From: Albifimbria verrucaria
Taxonomy: Eukaryota; Ascomycota; Sordariomycetes; Hypocreales; Stachybotryaceae
Assembly (NCBI GenBank): GCA_020081605.1
Contig: JAHREC010000011.1
Coordinates: 1,488,001-1,552,000 of the forward strand
Direction of reading: 5' to 3'
DNA length: 64,000 bases
How positions within the stretch are numbered: the first letter of the stretch is position 1; each line of letters opens with the position of its first letter. Positions 1-10,677 of this stretch are shown in pieces. The notes under the pieces are model-generated. The model made no database searches, was not told where the DNA came from, and saw nothing but the letters and a program-made list of their open reading frames with translations. A program made the position numbers and the translations under genes.

Positions 1-1667
1 GGGTTCGAGGCCTGGTGTTTGCATTTTCTCTCGCCTCGCTTATGGCATGGCGCAATGATGAGATTGTCATAATCTCCCAATGTTTGTGAGCGGCTTGTGG
101 TGGCTCAGATACGGGAGCAATCGAGTCGACGAGGCACGGGCTTGGACCTCCCGGTCAATTGGTCATGCCTGGGGTGGGCAACAAATCCACGTAAGCGTTG
201 TACGCTATAGTATGAATGTGACTAGCATCTGAGTTGACCAATGTTTGCTTGAGTATTTGTGTTTAGACGACAAGTGTTGTGAACACACAAAATTTATTGT
301 ATTGCATGTCTCCCTAGACAGATTATGCAGAAGCAAATAAGAAAGCCATGCATTGTATTTGTCATAACTTCACCAGTGTTCTCTGTATGTCTGAAATGCT
401 GAAATAGTGTGAATGAAGTTCTGACCCATCCTTGACGCCATCAAGACCGTTCTTCGTGAGCCTTGGCAAGGATAGGACTTATTATCCCATCGGTAAAGAG
501 TATTATATAATTGTCTGACACAATAAAAACAGTTCTTCTGATGTAGGTAATGTTGCATCTATTCATTTAGAGCACAGAATGAGATCATACTGGTGATCCA
601 TCATGGTATATCAAGTAGAGGAATACGTAAACCGCAGCCTTAGAGAGTCTGCTAATTCCTTGAACGAAATGCACATAAGTTACTTGTTTGGCTTTGTTGA
701 AAATTCAGTAGGCCTTGTGACCCCATCCGGCCCTTTTCATCCCCTCAAAGAATAAAGCAGCCTTATTAGGACGAGGCGTTCACAGCGGAGTAAAATCAAT
801 GTATACCATGCGCAGTATTTTGATACAACATAGCTTTCCGTTCAAAGTTCCCAACCCCTCACCACATTTTTATGGTAATCATATTTTACATCTATCCATT
901 GCTCTTGCCTCAAAGGTTGCTAGGGGTTATCATCTACCATGAGCACAATCAACCGTTAACTGATCCCCGTTGTAATACTGCCTGAGCATGAGAAACATCA
1001 TTATAAAAGCGTAATCCATCATCATATACATAATGCAAAGACGGTTGGCGTTGCCAACAAATCTAAATCCTGAAAATTGTGTTTTACGTATAACACCTTT
1101 TTTAAAGCAAAGAAACTCTTCTACCCATCGCTCGGAGTTAATGCCGTGTTAACATGCTGTTTCTGCTTCGGTGTCTTCCCAATCACTAACACAATTCTTC
1201 TTCGGCTTCGTCACCATGCAATTATCTTTGTGAATGGTAAATGCTGCCATACCCACTCTCACTCATGGTACATAAGTTCTAAGAGGGGCCTTGCTTGCAA
1301 AATATCCAACTTCTGGTACAGCATCTTTGAATACTTTCTTCCTGCCCAGACTCGAGAGGCAAATCTATGATGCTTTTTGTCCGCAGCCTCATCAGTATTT
1401 GATTCAGTGTCTCATGTTCTTTTGTAGCTTCATTGCTGCGGATTTGACTAATATTCATGCCGGTGTAGTATAGAGGCCATAAGCGGCGACGCCATCGCCT
1501 TTGAGGCTTGATTGACATTGATAGGCCAGCGGTACGACCCCGCACATAACCCCGCCCGAATCACATACACGAAGCAACTACTCAAGTTTCATTCTGGTAT
1601 TCTGGATTCGTGAGATGGTGCTTAAGAAGGCGCTGGCAGAACTAGCCAGGAAAGCTCAGTCGCCACC
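1..1667. other. Intergenic spacer
   Basis: No reading frame here has a recognisable domain, codon bias or neighbouring exon signals. Short frames on both strands (for example 1077-1370) are interspersed with AT-rich sequence and look like chance. No tRNA, repeat array or transposon end was seen. The last few hundred bases probably hold the promoter of the NLR-type gene that follows. Confidence 0.6.
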
Positions 1668-4600
1668 ATGCCGCGTCACCGGAGAATGAGCGCCGGTGGT
1701 GCTGACGATGACGCCTTGGGCCCTGCCCTGACGAGGCCCAGGCTGGAGAGGGGCATCTGGATACCAGATCAACGAGTGTCCCCGGCCGTCAAGGACAGCT
1801 TTCCTACGATGACTACACAGTCGGATGGCTGTGCGCTCTCCCGATCGAAGCAGCTGCCGCTGTAGCCATGCTCGACAAGCTCCACCCTGACCTCCCCAAG
1901 GTTCATTCCGACAGCAATAAATACACTATGGGGAGCATTGGCCCGCACAATATTGTCATTGCATGCCTGCCCTCCGGACATTATGGTACAGTCAACGCTG
2001 CTGTAGTGGCCACCAATATGACGAGGACTTTTCCGTCTATCAGTATCAAACTCATGGTTGGCATTGGTGGCGGCGTTCCTGCGCAACGCGATGTGCGACT
2101 CGGCGATGTCGTCGTCGGGCACAAGGTTGTGCAGTTCGACTATGGTAAAACAACCGGCGACGGCGAGTTTCATATGACGAGCGAACCTGTTAGGCCGCCA
2201 CAGGCTCTCGCAATTGCCGCATCTTACCTCCAGTCGCGCCATCAATCCGGGCCTTCCAAGATTCCCATGCTACTGTCGGAGATGCTGAACCGCAATCCAA
2301 CCATGAAACATTATAGCTATCCGAACCTCTCATCGGACCGTCTCTTTGATGCGACTTATGAGCACGAACAAGGAGTTACACATTGCGGTTCTTGTGATCA
2401 GTCACGACTTGTGCCAAGAACAGCGCGGGCTAGCCATGACCCCGTGATCCATTACGGCACTGTTGCCTCAGGAAACCAGGTTGTGAGGCATGCCAAGTCC
2501 AGAGACAAATGGGCGGCTCGAGTAGACGCAATATGCTTTGAGATGGAGGCAGCAGGGCTAGTTGATCACTTTCAATGCCTGGTCATTCGCGGCATCTGCG
2601 ATTATTGCGATTCCCACAAGAATAAAGAATGGCAACCTTACGCCGCAGCTACTTCTGCGGCGTTTGCAAAGGAGCTCCTCACCGTTATGGACGCCGAGCC
2701 AAGCCGCTCTATGGCATGTCACCCAGTTACATTTCGAGGTTCGTATTGTTCTAAGGAGTCATATTTCCTGGTTCATGACTGAACAATGTCATAGATCAGA
2801 TCCCAGGACGAAAGTCCGAAGAAGAGATCAGACAGCATAGAAATGACATAATAGAAAGCTTGCGCTTCAACCAGATGGATGCCCGACGGCAAACCATAAG
2901 AAAACCACATGCTCAAACATGCCGGTGGTTTCTACAACAGCGCTCTTTTTGGACTGGTCAGATCCTGCAAAGCTCAGCCAACACGGAGGGCTTCTATGGA
3001 TTAAAGGAAGCCCGGCACAGGAAAATCTACACTAATGAAGTTCATTCACGATCAAGCCCGAAGATCGAGCCAGGACTCTAATGTCGTTCTCGACTTCTTC
3101 TTCAATGCTAGAAGTGTAAACCTTGAGAAATCGACGCTCGGAATGTATAGGTCTATCTTATTGCAGTTGCTCAATACCCTTCCTCATCTTCAAAATCATC
3201 TCGATCCGGTTCCACTGCCCCGCGACGGACAATGGAGTATACTGGTTCTTGTAGAACTTTTTGAACAAATAGTACAGCACCTCGAGCACTCGTCGGTAAC
3301 AGTCTACATTGATGCACTGGACGAATGCGATCAAGATGAGATTCGAGATATGATCTATGATTTTGATAGAGTGGGACAGCTGGCCATATCAAGTGGCTCT
3401 ACTCTCAAAATATGTTACGCTAGTCGCCACTATCCTCATATCACTCTGAGAGAAGGGTTCGGGTTAGAAGTATCTTTGGAGAACGAGAAAGATCACACGG
3501 CGGATATCCTTGCATATGTCAACAGTAAACTAACGATTGGCCAAAGTAAGCCTGCTAGCGAGATACGAGCCGAACTCAAAGCAAAGGCGTCAGGAGTTTT
3601 TATGTGGATTGTTCTTGTGGTACAGATGCTGAACAAAGAACGTGATCGTGGAAATATGCACTCCCTGCGCCAGAAATTGCGCGAGACTCCAGGGGACTTG
3701 CATGAACTCTTCCAAAAGATATTAGCTCAAGAACAAGACAGGGAGGAGTTGCTCCTATGCATTCAATGGGTTCTTTTCGCGGAGACACCATTTACACCTC
3801 AGGAGCTCTATTCCGCTATCCTCTACACAGAAATTATTAGCACAAATGACGTCTCAGAAGAAGATGTTCATTTATTCATTACGAATTATTCCAGGGGCCT
3901 TGTCGAAGTTACTAGATTCCTTCGTCCCACAGTTCAGTTCATCCACGAATCCGTGCGAGATTTTCTATTGAGAAATGATGGAGTAAGAATCACATGGCCA
4001 TCACTCAGCACAGGGTTCATAGCAAACAGCCATATGAGACTAGCGCACTGTTGCCTAGAATATTGCAAAATAATTCATACTGACAATGTTCCTATAACTT
4101 CGATACAAAACGACTACGCTGGGGATGAACCCATGGAGAGATAACTTCATTCATGCTGATTCGAGAAAACGGATGGAAGAGGCTTTCCCGTTCCTTTACC
4201 GTGCGGTCCGCAGTAGTTTGTTTCATGCTGAGAAAGCGTGCACCCATGGAACTTTGTCAAGTGACTTCATCCCCTCGTTTCAGCTCATGCTAAATAGATG
4301 GGTCCATCTCTATAATCTTACGGCCTTGTCACGATACCGAGGCTATTTACCCTCGACCCCACTTCTCTATATCCTCGCGTCGGAAGATAGACCATATCTT
4401 ATTAAAGCTACCTCCAAGGCTCTGGAGCTGGTCGAAGTCAACGACGAAGATGTATTCGGCTGTCCTCTCCTGGCAGCTATTCACTTGAAGAATTCTAAAG
4501 CTATAGAAGCGTTTCGCGAGTGCCTGGTGTCTCATAATCAAACCCACGGCAGAGAGGCAAATGAGATTTGCAACCACGAAGAAAGCTGGCCAATTGTGTT

Positions 4601-5419
4601 CGGGCAAAAGTTTCGGGATTCTAAACGATCCGTGTTATCGTTCCTGGCAGAGCATGGAGACACGCATCTTCTCGAGAGCCTCATCTTGTCCGAGAAATTA
4701 AATATCAACACTCAGATAGAACAAGATGGAGTTGGGCCAGTTGTGGTCGCCATTCATAGAGGGAATAGGGCCATGGTTAAATTTTTAATAGGAACAGGTT
4801 TTTTTGACTTGAACTCGAAGGACCTATATGGTGGAACGCCGCTTACGGTAGCAAGCAAATACGACCATGAGGCCATGGTTAGGGTTCTCCTTGAATCCAA
4901 ATTAGTCGATCCTAATGTGATGGATGGCGATGGCGCTTCCCCTTTCAGCTGGGCTGTTGTGCTTGACTATGATGCAATTGCTCAGATCCTTCTTGAGACA
5001 AGACAGGTGAATGTGGACGAGGTGGATTCTAATGGGCGAACCCACTTGTCGTGGACTGTGCAGAGAGGCTATGCTCGAATGATGGAATGTCTTCTTGAAA
5101 TTGGACAGGCAAATCCAGATCTGGCTGATTTGAGTGGAAGGACACCTCTCTCCTGGGCTGCACAGTACGCCCCTGCCCCGACAGTCACACGCCTTCTCAA
5201 TACGGGACGAGTTAATCCCGATTCGAGGGACAACAATGGCCGAACTCCTCTTTCCTGGGCTGCTCAGGGTGGCTACCTTGCAGTTGTCAGGTGCCTTCTT
5301 GAGACAGGCCGGGTCGATCCCAATTCATGTGACATCAACGGGAAACTCCTGCCTCATGGGCCAGAAGATCAGGCCGCACCATAATTGCAGATTACATTCT
5401 GGCAGCTGCGCGAGTCTGA
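1668..5419 (+). CDS. NLR-type protein: PNP_UDP - NACHT - ankyrin (frame disrupted)
   Basis: Fungal NOD-like receptor. The N-terminal third is a nucleoside-phosphorylase-like (PNP_UDP) domain: the entry motif DYTVGWLCALPIE begins at 1811, MVGIGGGVP and CFEMEAAGL follow. A 56-nt GT-AG intron lies at 2739-2794. Then come the pre-NACHT segment FNQMDARRQTIRKPHAQTC, the P-loop at about 3000-3035, Walker B VYIDALDECD at about 3302, and a helical NACHT tail. From about 4650 there are ankyrin repeats with the TPLSWAA signature. In this class the nucleotide domain oligomerises, ankyrins sense a ligand and the N-terminus is effector or signal. The frame changes near 1780 (the PNP motif lies upstream of the in-frame ATG at 1868), in a T-run at 2945-2950, inside the P-loop at 3011-3013, near 4139 and near 5342. 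With these shifts the end is TGA at 5417-5419. It is either a pseudogene or a victim of base-calling errors; the long open conserved frames favour the latter. Start is uncertain. Confidence 0.85.
2739..2794 (+). other. Intron in NLR gene
   Basis: This GT-AG intron of 56 nt joins the end of the PNP domain (phase 1) to the pre-NACHT exon; the frame beyond the acceptor matches the next open segment exactly. A CTGAAC-like branch point lies before the TAG acceptor. Confidence 0.75.
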
Positions 5420-6111
5420 ATAGAAATGACAGATTGTGAAGGATCATGGTTTTCATGTTAAAGTCTCTTGATATAATTCATCTAATCCCCATGAGGCATT
5501 TTATAATCATAGGCCGTACTTTGTAAAAATTGCAAAGAAGCTTCGTTGATTCGCCATTGGCTTTGAATGTGCAAGCCACGCTTATTGATGGAGAACTTGG
5601 AAACAGAGACAACTATACATGGAAGGATTATGCTCTCGTATCAAGAAAAGAAGACTCATTGAGCACCAACAGGATGACATCTTCGAGATACCGCCCATCC
5701 TAGCCACCAGAATTGGCCTTATTTGACCAGCGACAATTATCGTCCAACCAACTCTCTTTTGCTTAACGAGCTGATGTTGCCAGCTCATCCTAGCCTCAGG
5801 AGTTGTAACTATGCAGGAGGAGTTTAAAGCTTTCTGATTCTTTTTCTTATCGAGTATTTAATAAGCAAAGACATCGGCGATTGGTAAGTGGTGAAATTTT
5901 GGACAGTATAGATTTTGCAGCTTCCTATAGTCCCATATCTTGATCTGTCGCTAAGCGAACTAGCCCTTCAGGCGCCGACAACAAGCCATGATTCTCAAAA
6001 CTAGTATACATATTGAAGAAGAAGAAAAAGAAAGATCCATAATCCATGAGGCAATACCAAAATCTAAGTTCCTAGAGTTACAGAAGAGAATCGTAAATGC
6101 CCTTGTTCGAC
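5420..6111. other. Intergenic spacer, convergent genes
   Basis: This lies between the 3' ends of the NLR gene (+) and the SH3-NlpC/P60 gene (-). There are no supported frames. A short purine-rich tract (GAAGAAGAAG type) is at about 6017-6035. Presumably it carries both 3' UTRs. Confidence 0.55.
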
Positions 6112-7113
6112 TTAGGCCTTAATTCGGGTGTAACGGTAAGGCTTGGCCGTGTGGGAGCCAACCTTCCACCCAACAGGGCGCACGTATCGGACGCATCCTG
6201 CATCGCCTTTGCACTCGAGAGTGCGGTACTTCTTCTTGCTGCTGTCAACCCATTTCTCGAACAGAGTCACATGTCCGCCAGCACCTCCGGTGCCGGCTCC
6301 AAGCGTGCCAACAAAATCTCCTGGCTGAAGCTGGTTCCAGGAAATGGGTGTGGCAATTTTAGGTAGGGTGACGGTGTTGAGGCTGGTGGAGAGATGAAGA
6401 GCCATAGAAACAAACCCAGAACAGTCAGTGCGGTATTTGGAACCCTTGACGTCAGGGTAATAACCGCTCATGGAGTAGGCAACATGCTTCTTGATCCAAT
6501 ACTCAGCACGAGCCATGATCTCACTGCGCTTGATGGGACCATCGAATTTCGAATCACCACTACCGCCATTGCCGCCGCCGCTGCCTGGGCAGGCTGAGGC
6601 GACCATTCCGCTGGTGCCTGTGTGAACATATTTATCCGTGACATAGCAACCGTCCGATGTCTTGTCCCAAAGGGTAACACCCTCAACGTTTTCACCATGA
6701 GTTTGGCAGGTGATCTTGACGTAAGTACCGCTTGGGATACGACTTCACCTTAGCATAGCTAGTCGCTGGGCCCTTGCGGCAGTTCAATCCATCGGTTGTG
6801 ACGCGATATTTGCCGCTATTACCGCCGCTGTTGCAGCTCGGTGCGACCATGGCGCTTGTGCCCGTGTGAACCCACTTGTCGGTAACATAACAACCATCTG
6901 ATGTCTTGTCCCAGAGGGTAACACCCTCTACGTTCTCGCCATACACCTGGCAGGTAATGCCAATGTAGGCATCTTTGGCGTAGCTCTTGACCTTGGCGTA
7001 GCTGGTGGATGGGCCTTTGCGGCAGTTGAGCCCTTGAGTTGTGACACGGTACGATTTGGCGCTGACAAGGGAAGCGCCGCAGCCAGGAAGATGTAGAGGC
7101 TCTGAAGACGCAT
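6112..7113 (-). CDS. Secreted SH3-SH3-NlpC/P60 peptidoglycan endopeptidase-like protein
   Basis: Predicted secreted cell-wall hydrolase of bacterial architecture. After a signal peptide (MRLQSLYIFLAAAL) come two bacterial-type SH3 repeats of about 70 residues; each has the pattern YRVTT-GLNCRKGP-TSYAKV and ends with VTLWDKTSDGCYVTDK. A Gly/Ser linker follows, then an NlpC/P60 domain: catalytic Cys in TDCSGFVSMAL (about 6420), catalytic His in GGHVTLFEKWV (about 6275), and the substrate-cleft segment PISWNQLQPGDFVG. NlpC/P60 enzymes cleave gamma-D-Glu-diamino-acid bonds in bacterial peptidoglycan, which fungi lack, so a role against bacteria is inferred. No intron was found. Two one-base shifts interrupt it, one in the signal peptide near 7070 and one in the second SH3 repeat near 6740; sequence beyond each is fully conserved with the sister repeat. 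Start ATG at 7111-7113. Horizontal origin from bacteria is plausible but untested. Confidence 0.85.
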
Positions 7114-8992
7114 GATGAAAAAATCAGAAACTAGGTAACTCCAGTGTGTTGCGATGGGAGTGAGTGTTGTAGAACCTATCTATTGATGAGGATGAGGAGC
7201 AAAAGTGTTGAAGGATGGCGCGTCATGGAAAGCTTTATACTCTTGACGCATCGTGAGACCCACGCGAACGACCTGCAGCCTGATCGGGTAGTGCCACAAT
7301 GAAAATCAGGGGTTGATTGCGGTGAGCCTCAGCTGATGATGCATGAGGCTCAGCGAGGGTTCAGCCTATTAAATATAGACCAGGTAATGACATGGGTAGC
7401 GTAGGCGTAGGATTGCAGAATTGCGGGGGATCTAGAGAGACCAGGCCCCTTAAGTTGCTTGTTGACACAGCCTTAACAGACAAGCATTAGCCTACAAGAG
7501 TCTGATAAGACGGGCTTCAATCTGGCCGGCAATTTTAGCCCCTGTAACCGTACAGCAGTTGGGACAGTTTACCAGCCGTGTCTAGAGTAGCAATGGCGAT
7601 GCAATCTCAGCCTCTATCTACTGTTACTCCGGATGCTACTGCGCCTCTGCATGGTAGTGTAGTATCTGTGTTGAGCGTCAACACTACACTTTGCCTTGCC
7701 TATGACTCTGGTATAGTTAAATAAAAGGAACACGTTCGGCTATGTCACTAACACATAATCCTCCATGCTTGATATTGTTCCCAAACCGTACTCAGAACCC
7801 AAGCTCTCGGATAGAGCAGAATGTTAGTTCTATCGAAACTTCATCTCAACTCCTACGTAGAATTCAGGTTTGCTGCCGGAGGAAAACACTTGCTGACATT
7901 ACTCAAAATGCAGCGTGATGGTTGCCCCGTGGTCTGTGCATTGTGGGTTCCTGACCTGAACAGCCCTGTAATCTTGCGGTCAATCGTGTATTCCCCTGTC
8001 CACCCGATGACCCGATTGTAATGAGGGAAAGACTAAACTGGACTGGGCCAAGTTTGCGGCTGTTCTTAGATTATGCCTTCAACTATCGCGAGGAATACGA
8101 GACACAACTCTCAAATCACCGTTGACATGATCCCCGGAGTAAAAATAAAAATCTCCTCTACAGAGCCCGTTGATTTATATTTGTTTAGCAAACAACTTGG
8201 GATAACTGTGAAAATGTACGTTGCATGCAAGAACAGAGAGGGTATTGAAGGTCAGGAGCCGGCAGCAAGAAGCGCTTTGTTCCAGTCCATTCCAAACAAA
8301 CATCCAACTTTGTTCAGTCAAAAAGCCAGTTAATTCTTACCGAAAATGTTTTGGAATCTCTATAACTATCTATCTTTGAGAGAAAGTGGTTGAAATAGAC
8401 CACAGGGGTGTCACCAAGCGAGACACAGCGCCGCTATGCACAACTGAAATTCTCATGACTGGAGTATTATGACTGCTAGGAAGAGTATAACGAGCATGAA
8501 GAGAGAAGTGTTCGTGTGTAAAAGCTGCCCCTGCCACATACAGGTGAAGTTAAATGACCACAGCTTCCCCGTGCAAAACAATTAAAGATTTAAATGCTTA
8601 AATCCCGTGGCTAAGCCACATATGAAAAAGGCTGCTGCGAAAATTTGTGGTCGTCAGCATCATCGTCAACTTTCTCATAGTCATAATCCTGAGGTCCTTT
8701 GATCTCTGTGTTCGTGCCTTGCTACAATTTAATCCTGGTCAGTGACTCAATCAAAGCCTGGCTTATGGGTAGCTGATCTACGTACGCTCTCTTTGATCTT
8801 TACCTTGCTAGGAGTGTTGCTGGAGGAATACTCGTAAAGCTTGTGATTGGTCCCATATCCATATATAGATATAGTCACCTCGGTTGAACAAAGTACCGAG
8901 AGTTCATGTGCTTTTTAAATATCTCATGCTTTCGATCTGTAAAAGCCCTAGGAGCATGTTAATGAGAGCTGTAGGGAGTTCATAATGACCTC
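7114..8992. other. Long intergenic spacer
   Basis: This holds the promoter of the divergent SH3-NlpC/P60 gene on its left side and probably 3' sequence of the zinc-finger gene on its right. Frames at 7821-8021 and 8073-8333 have no recognisable domain, signal peptide or splice partners and are treated as chance. No structural RNA or repeat was recognised. Confidence 0.55.
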
Positions 8993-10677
8993 TTACAACA
9001 GGCGGCCTTCATCGTTCTTGGTAGGGCTACTCTCAGCTCCATTCTCTTCTGCCGCTCGTGTTGAGCTTCTTGGCGGCAGTGAAAGATCAACCCTCCTAAA
9101 TGTATTCGAACTCGTGCCATCCAAGAACATGTATTGCCCATCCACTTGAATTGAAAGTTCTTGAGTCGAGAGAGGAGATAGTGATGACGGACATAGCAAA
9201 TCATAAGGTAGTGGGCCTCGTGGAGATTTGTATTCTGATATAATCTCTCCTTGAGGTGAATTATCGCCGTAAAGTCTCAATGAAGAGGTTTTTCCATGGT
9301 GTCCCAGAGAAACATCAGATCCATAATCGCTTAGATTCTTGGTTGCAGTTTCAGCTATGTGTGAATCAAAATCGATTTTAGAGGGTCTCCGTTTCGGCTT
9401 GTCATTCACTGGCGACTTCCTAGACTCCTGTTGCGCTCTTGGCTCACACAGTAAGTTATGCTCAGCACAACGTATGCAGGAAGAGACACAGCTGGATGCC
9501 CAACCACATCTGATATTCTGCTGGATACAGAGGTTGCATGGTAAGCGGATTTGTGTCGGATACAGTGATAAATGCATCTTCGAAAGGATACCCGAAGCAT
9601 CCTGGTTTATAAGGGGATCATGTCGCTCTATATTGGCATGTCGCTCAGCTAGGATGTCATTGAATGCAATGTAGACGGCGTTCCAAACTAGCTGCAAACT
9701 TGTTTGACTACGAACGCACCAGCGCTCATCATGATCGTACCAAGAGCGGCGATCATCGAGAGACTTTCTGCAGCCAAGACAGAGAATCGGCCCCCAAGGT
9801 TTGATGCTGTGATCATGAACATCGTACAGGGCAAGCCATTTGGAGCGCCCTTTTCGTTTGCAACCGAGCTTGAAGCGATGGCTTCGCCGTAGATGCTGAC
9901 TTATCAACAGTCAGTGCAACTGAACTCCTATATGGAAACTTAATAGGAACGGCTAGCAGAATGCTGCCTCAAGTCTTGACCCTGGTGTTATTTGGCTTAC
10001 TTACCAGACATGAGAGAAGTAGTAATGTATTACTTGGCAGGATGATTTGGTGGAGGGAATGGGCAGGCAAGGCCAGCTGTGGAGCCAGAGGTATTCTTTG
10101 TTCGTTTGCTGGGAAGACGATTTTCCAACTTATTGCCTTGGAGCGTGGATCCGTCTAGGAATTTCGAAATGGTCTCTTCGGAGTCTGTGTGTTCCGATTT
10201 GGCCAGTTGCATACCACTCTCTAACCTGTGACGTGGTTCCGGAGAGCCATGAGGCATTTCTCTTGTATCAAGGCTACTATGCTGCTTTGATCCAACCAAG
10301 CCTTGACAGTATAACTTGGAATCCGCGCAACCATAGGGCTCTTCCGGACTGTGTAATATGACGTGACTATTAAAATCACGAGGTTGAGAGAATTCTGTGA
10401 TCCAGTATGGGCATTTGAACTTCTTGTAAGCTGCCAATGCGGGGAGCAAGCTGACATCGATAGAAGAGACCTCTGAAATGTTACTCGTGATTTGATGTGA
10501 GTTGAGAAGAGGCAAGAAGATGGGTTGCGATGACTCCTCATGAGACGTGGTCGCAGCTTGTTGCGGAACATGCAGAGGCCGGGCCGGGCCGTCATCTACG
10601 GGCCAGCTAGCTGACCGAGTAGAGCCAGCGTTACTCATCGGCGTGGTATTCCAAGCTGGTAGCTGATTGTGATTCAT
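8993..10677 (-). CDS. Zinc-finger protein with degenerate C2H2 and internal Zn2Cys6-like cluster
   Basis: Probable fungal nuclear regulatory protein in two exons. Exon 1 (10677 down to about 10030) starts at ATG 10675-10677. It contains a C2H2-spaced finger, KCPYWITEF...HVILH, in which the second zinc Cys is Trp (TGG), and near its end LACPF, the usual start of a second Cys/His unit. Exon 2 (about 9893 down to 8993) opens with HLRRSHRFKLGCKRK, then CLGCRKSLDD...HDERWC, then CNLC-x6-C-x9-CIRC-x6-C, which matches CX2CX6CX9CX2CX6C, the spacing of a Zn(II)2Cys6 cluster but without the basic residues usually found between the second and third Cys. The tail is Ser/Pro-rich. The junction is not resolved: a GTAAGT donor near 10009 and a CAG acceptor near 9894 fit, but exon 1 meets a stop at 10030 first, so either an earlier donor or a base error applies. 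Confidence 0.6.
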
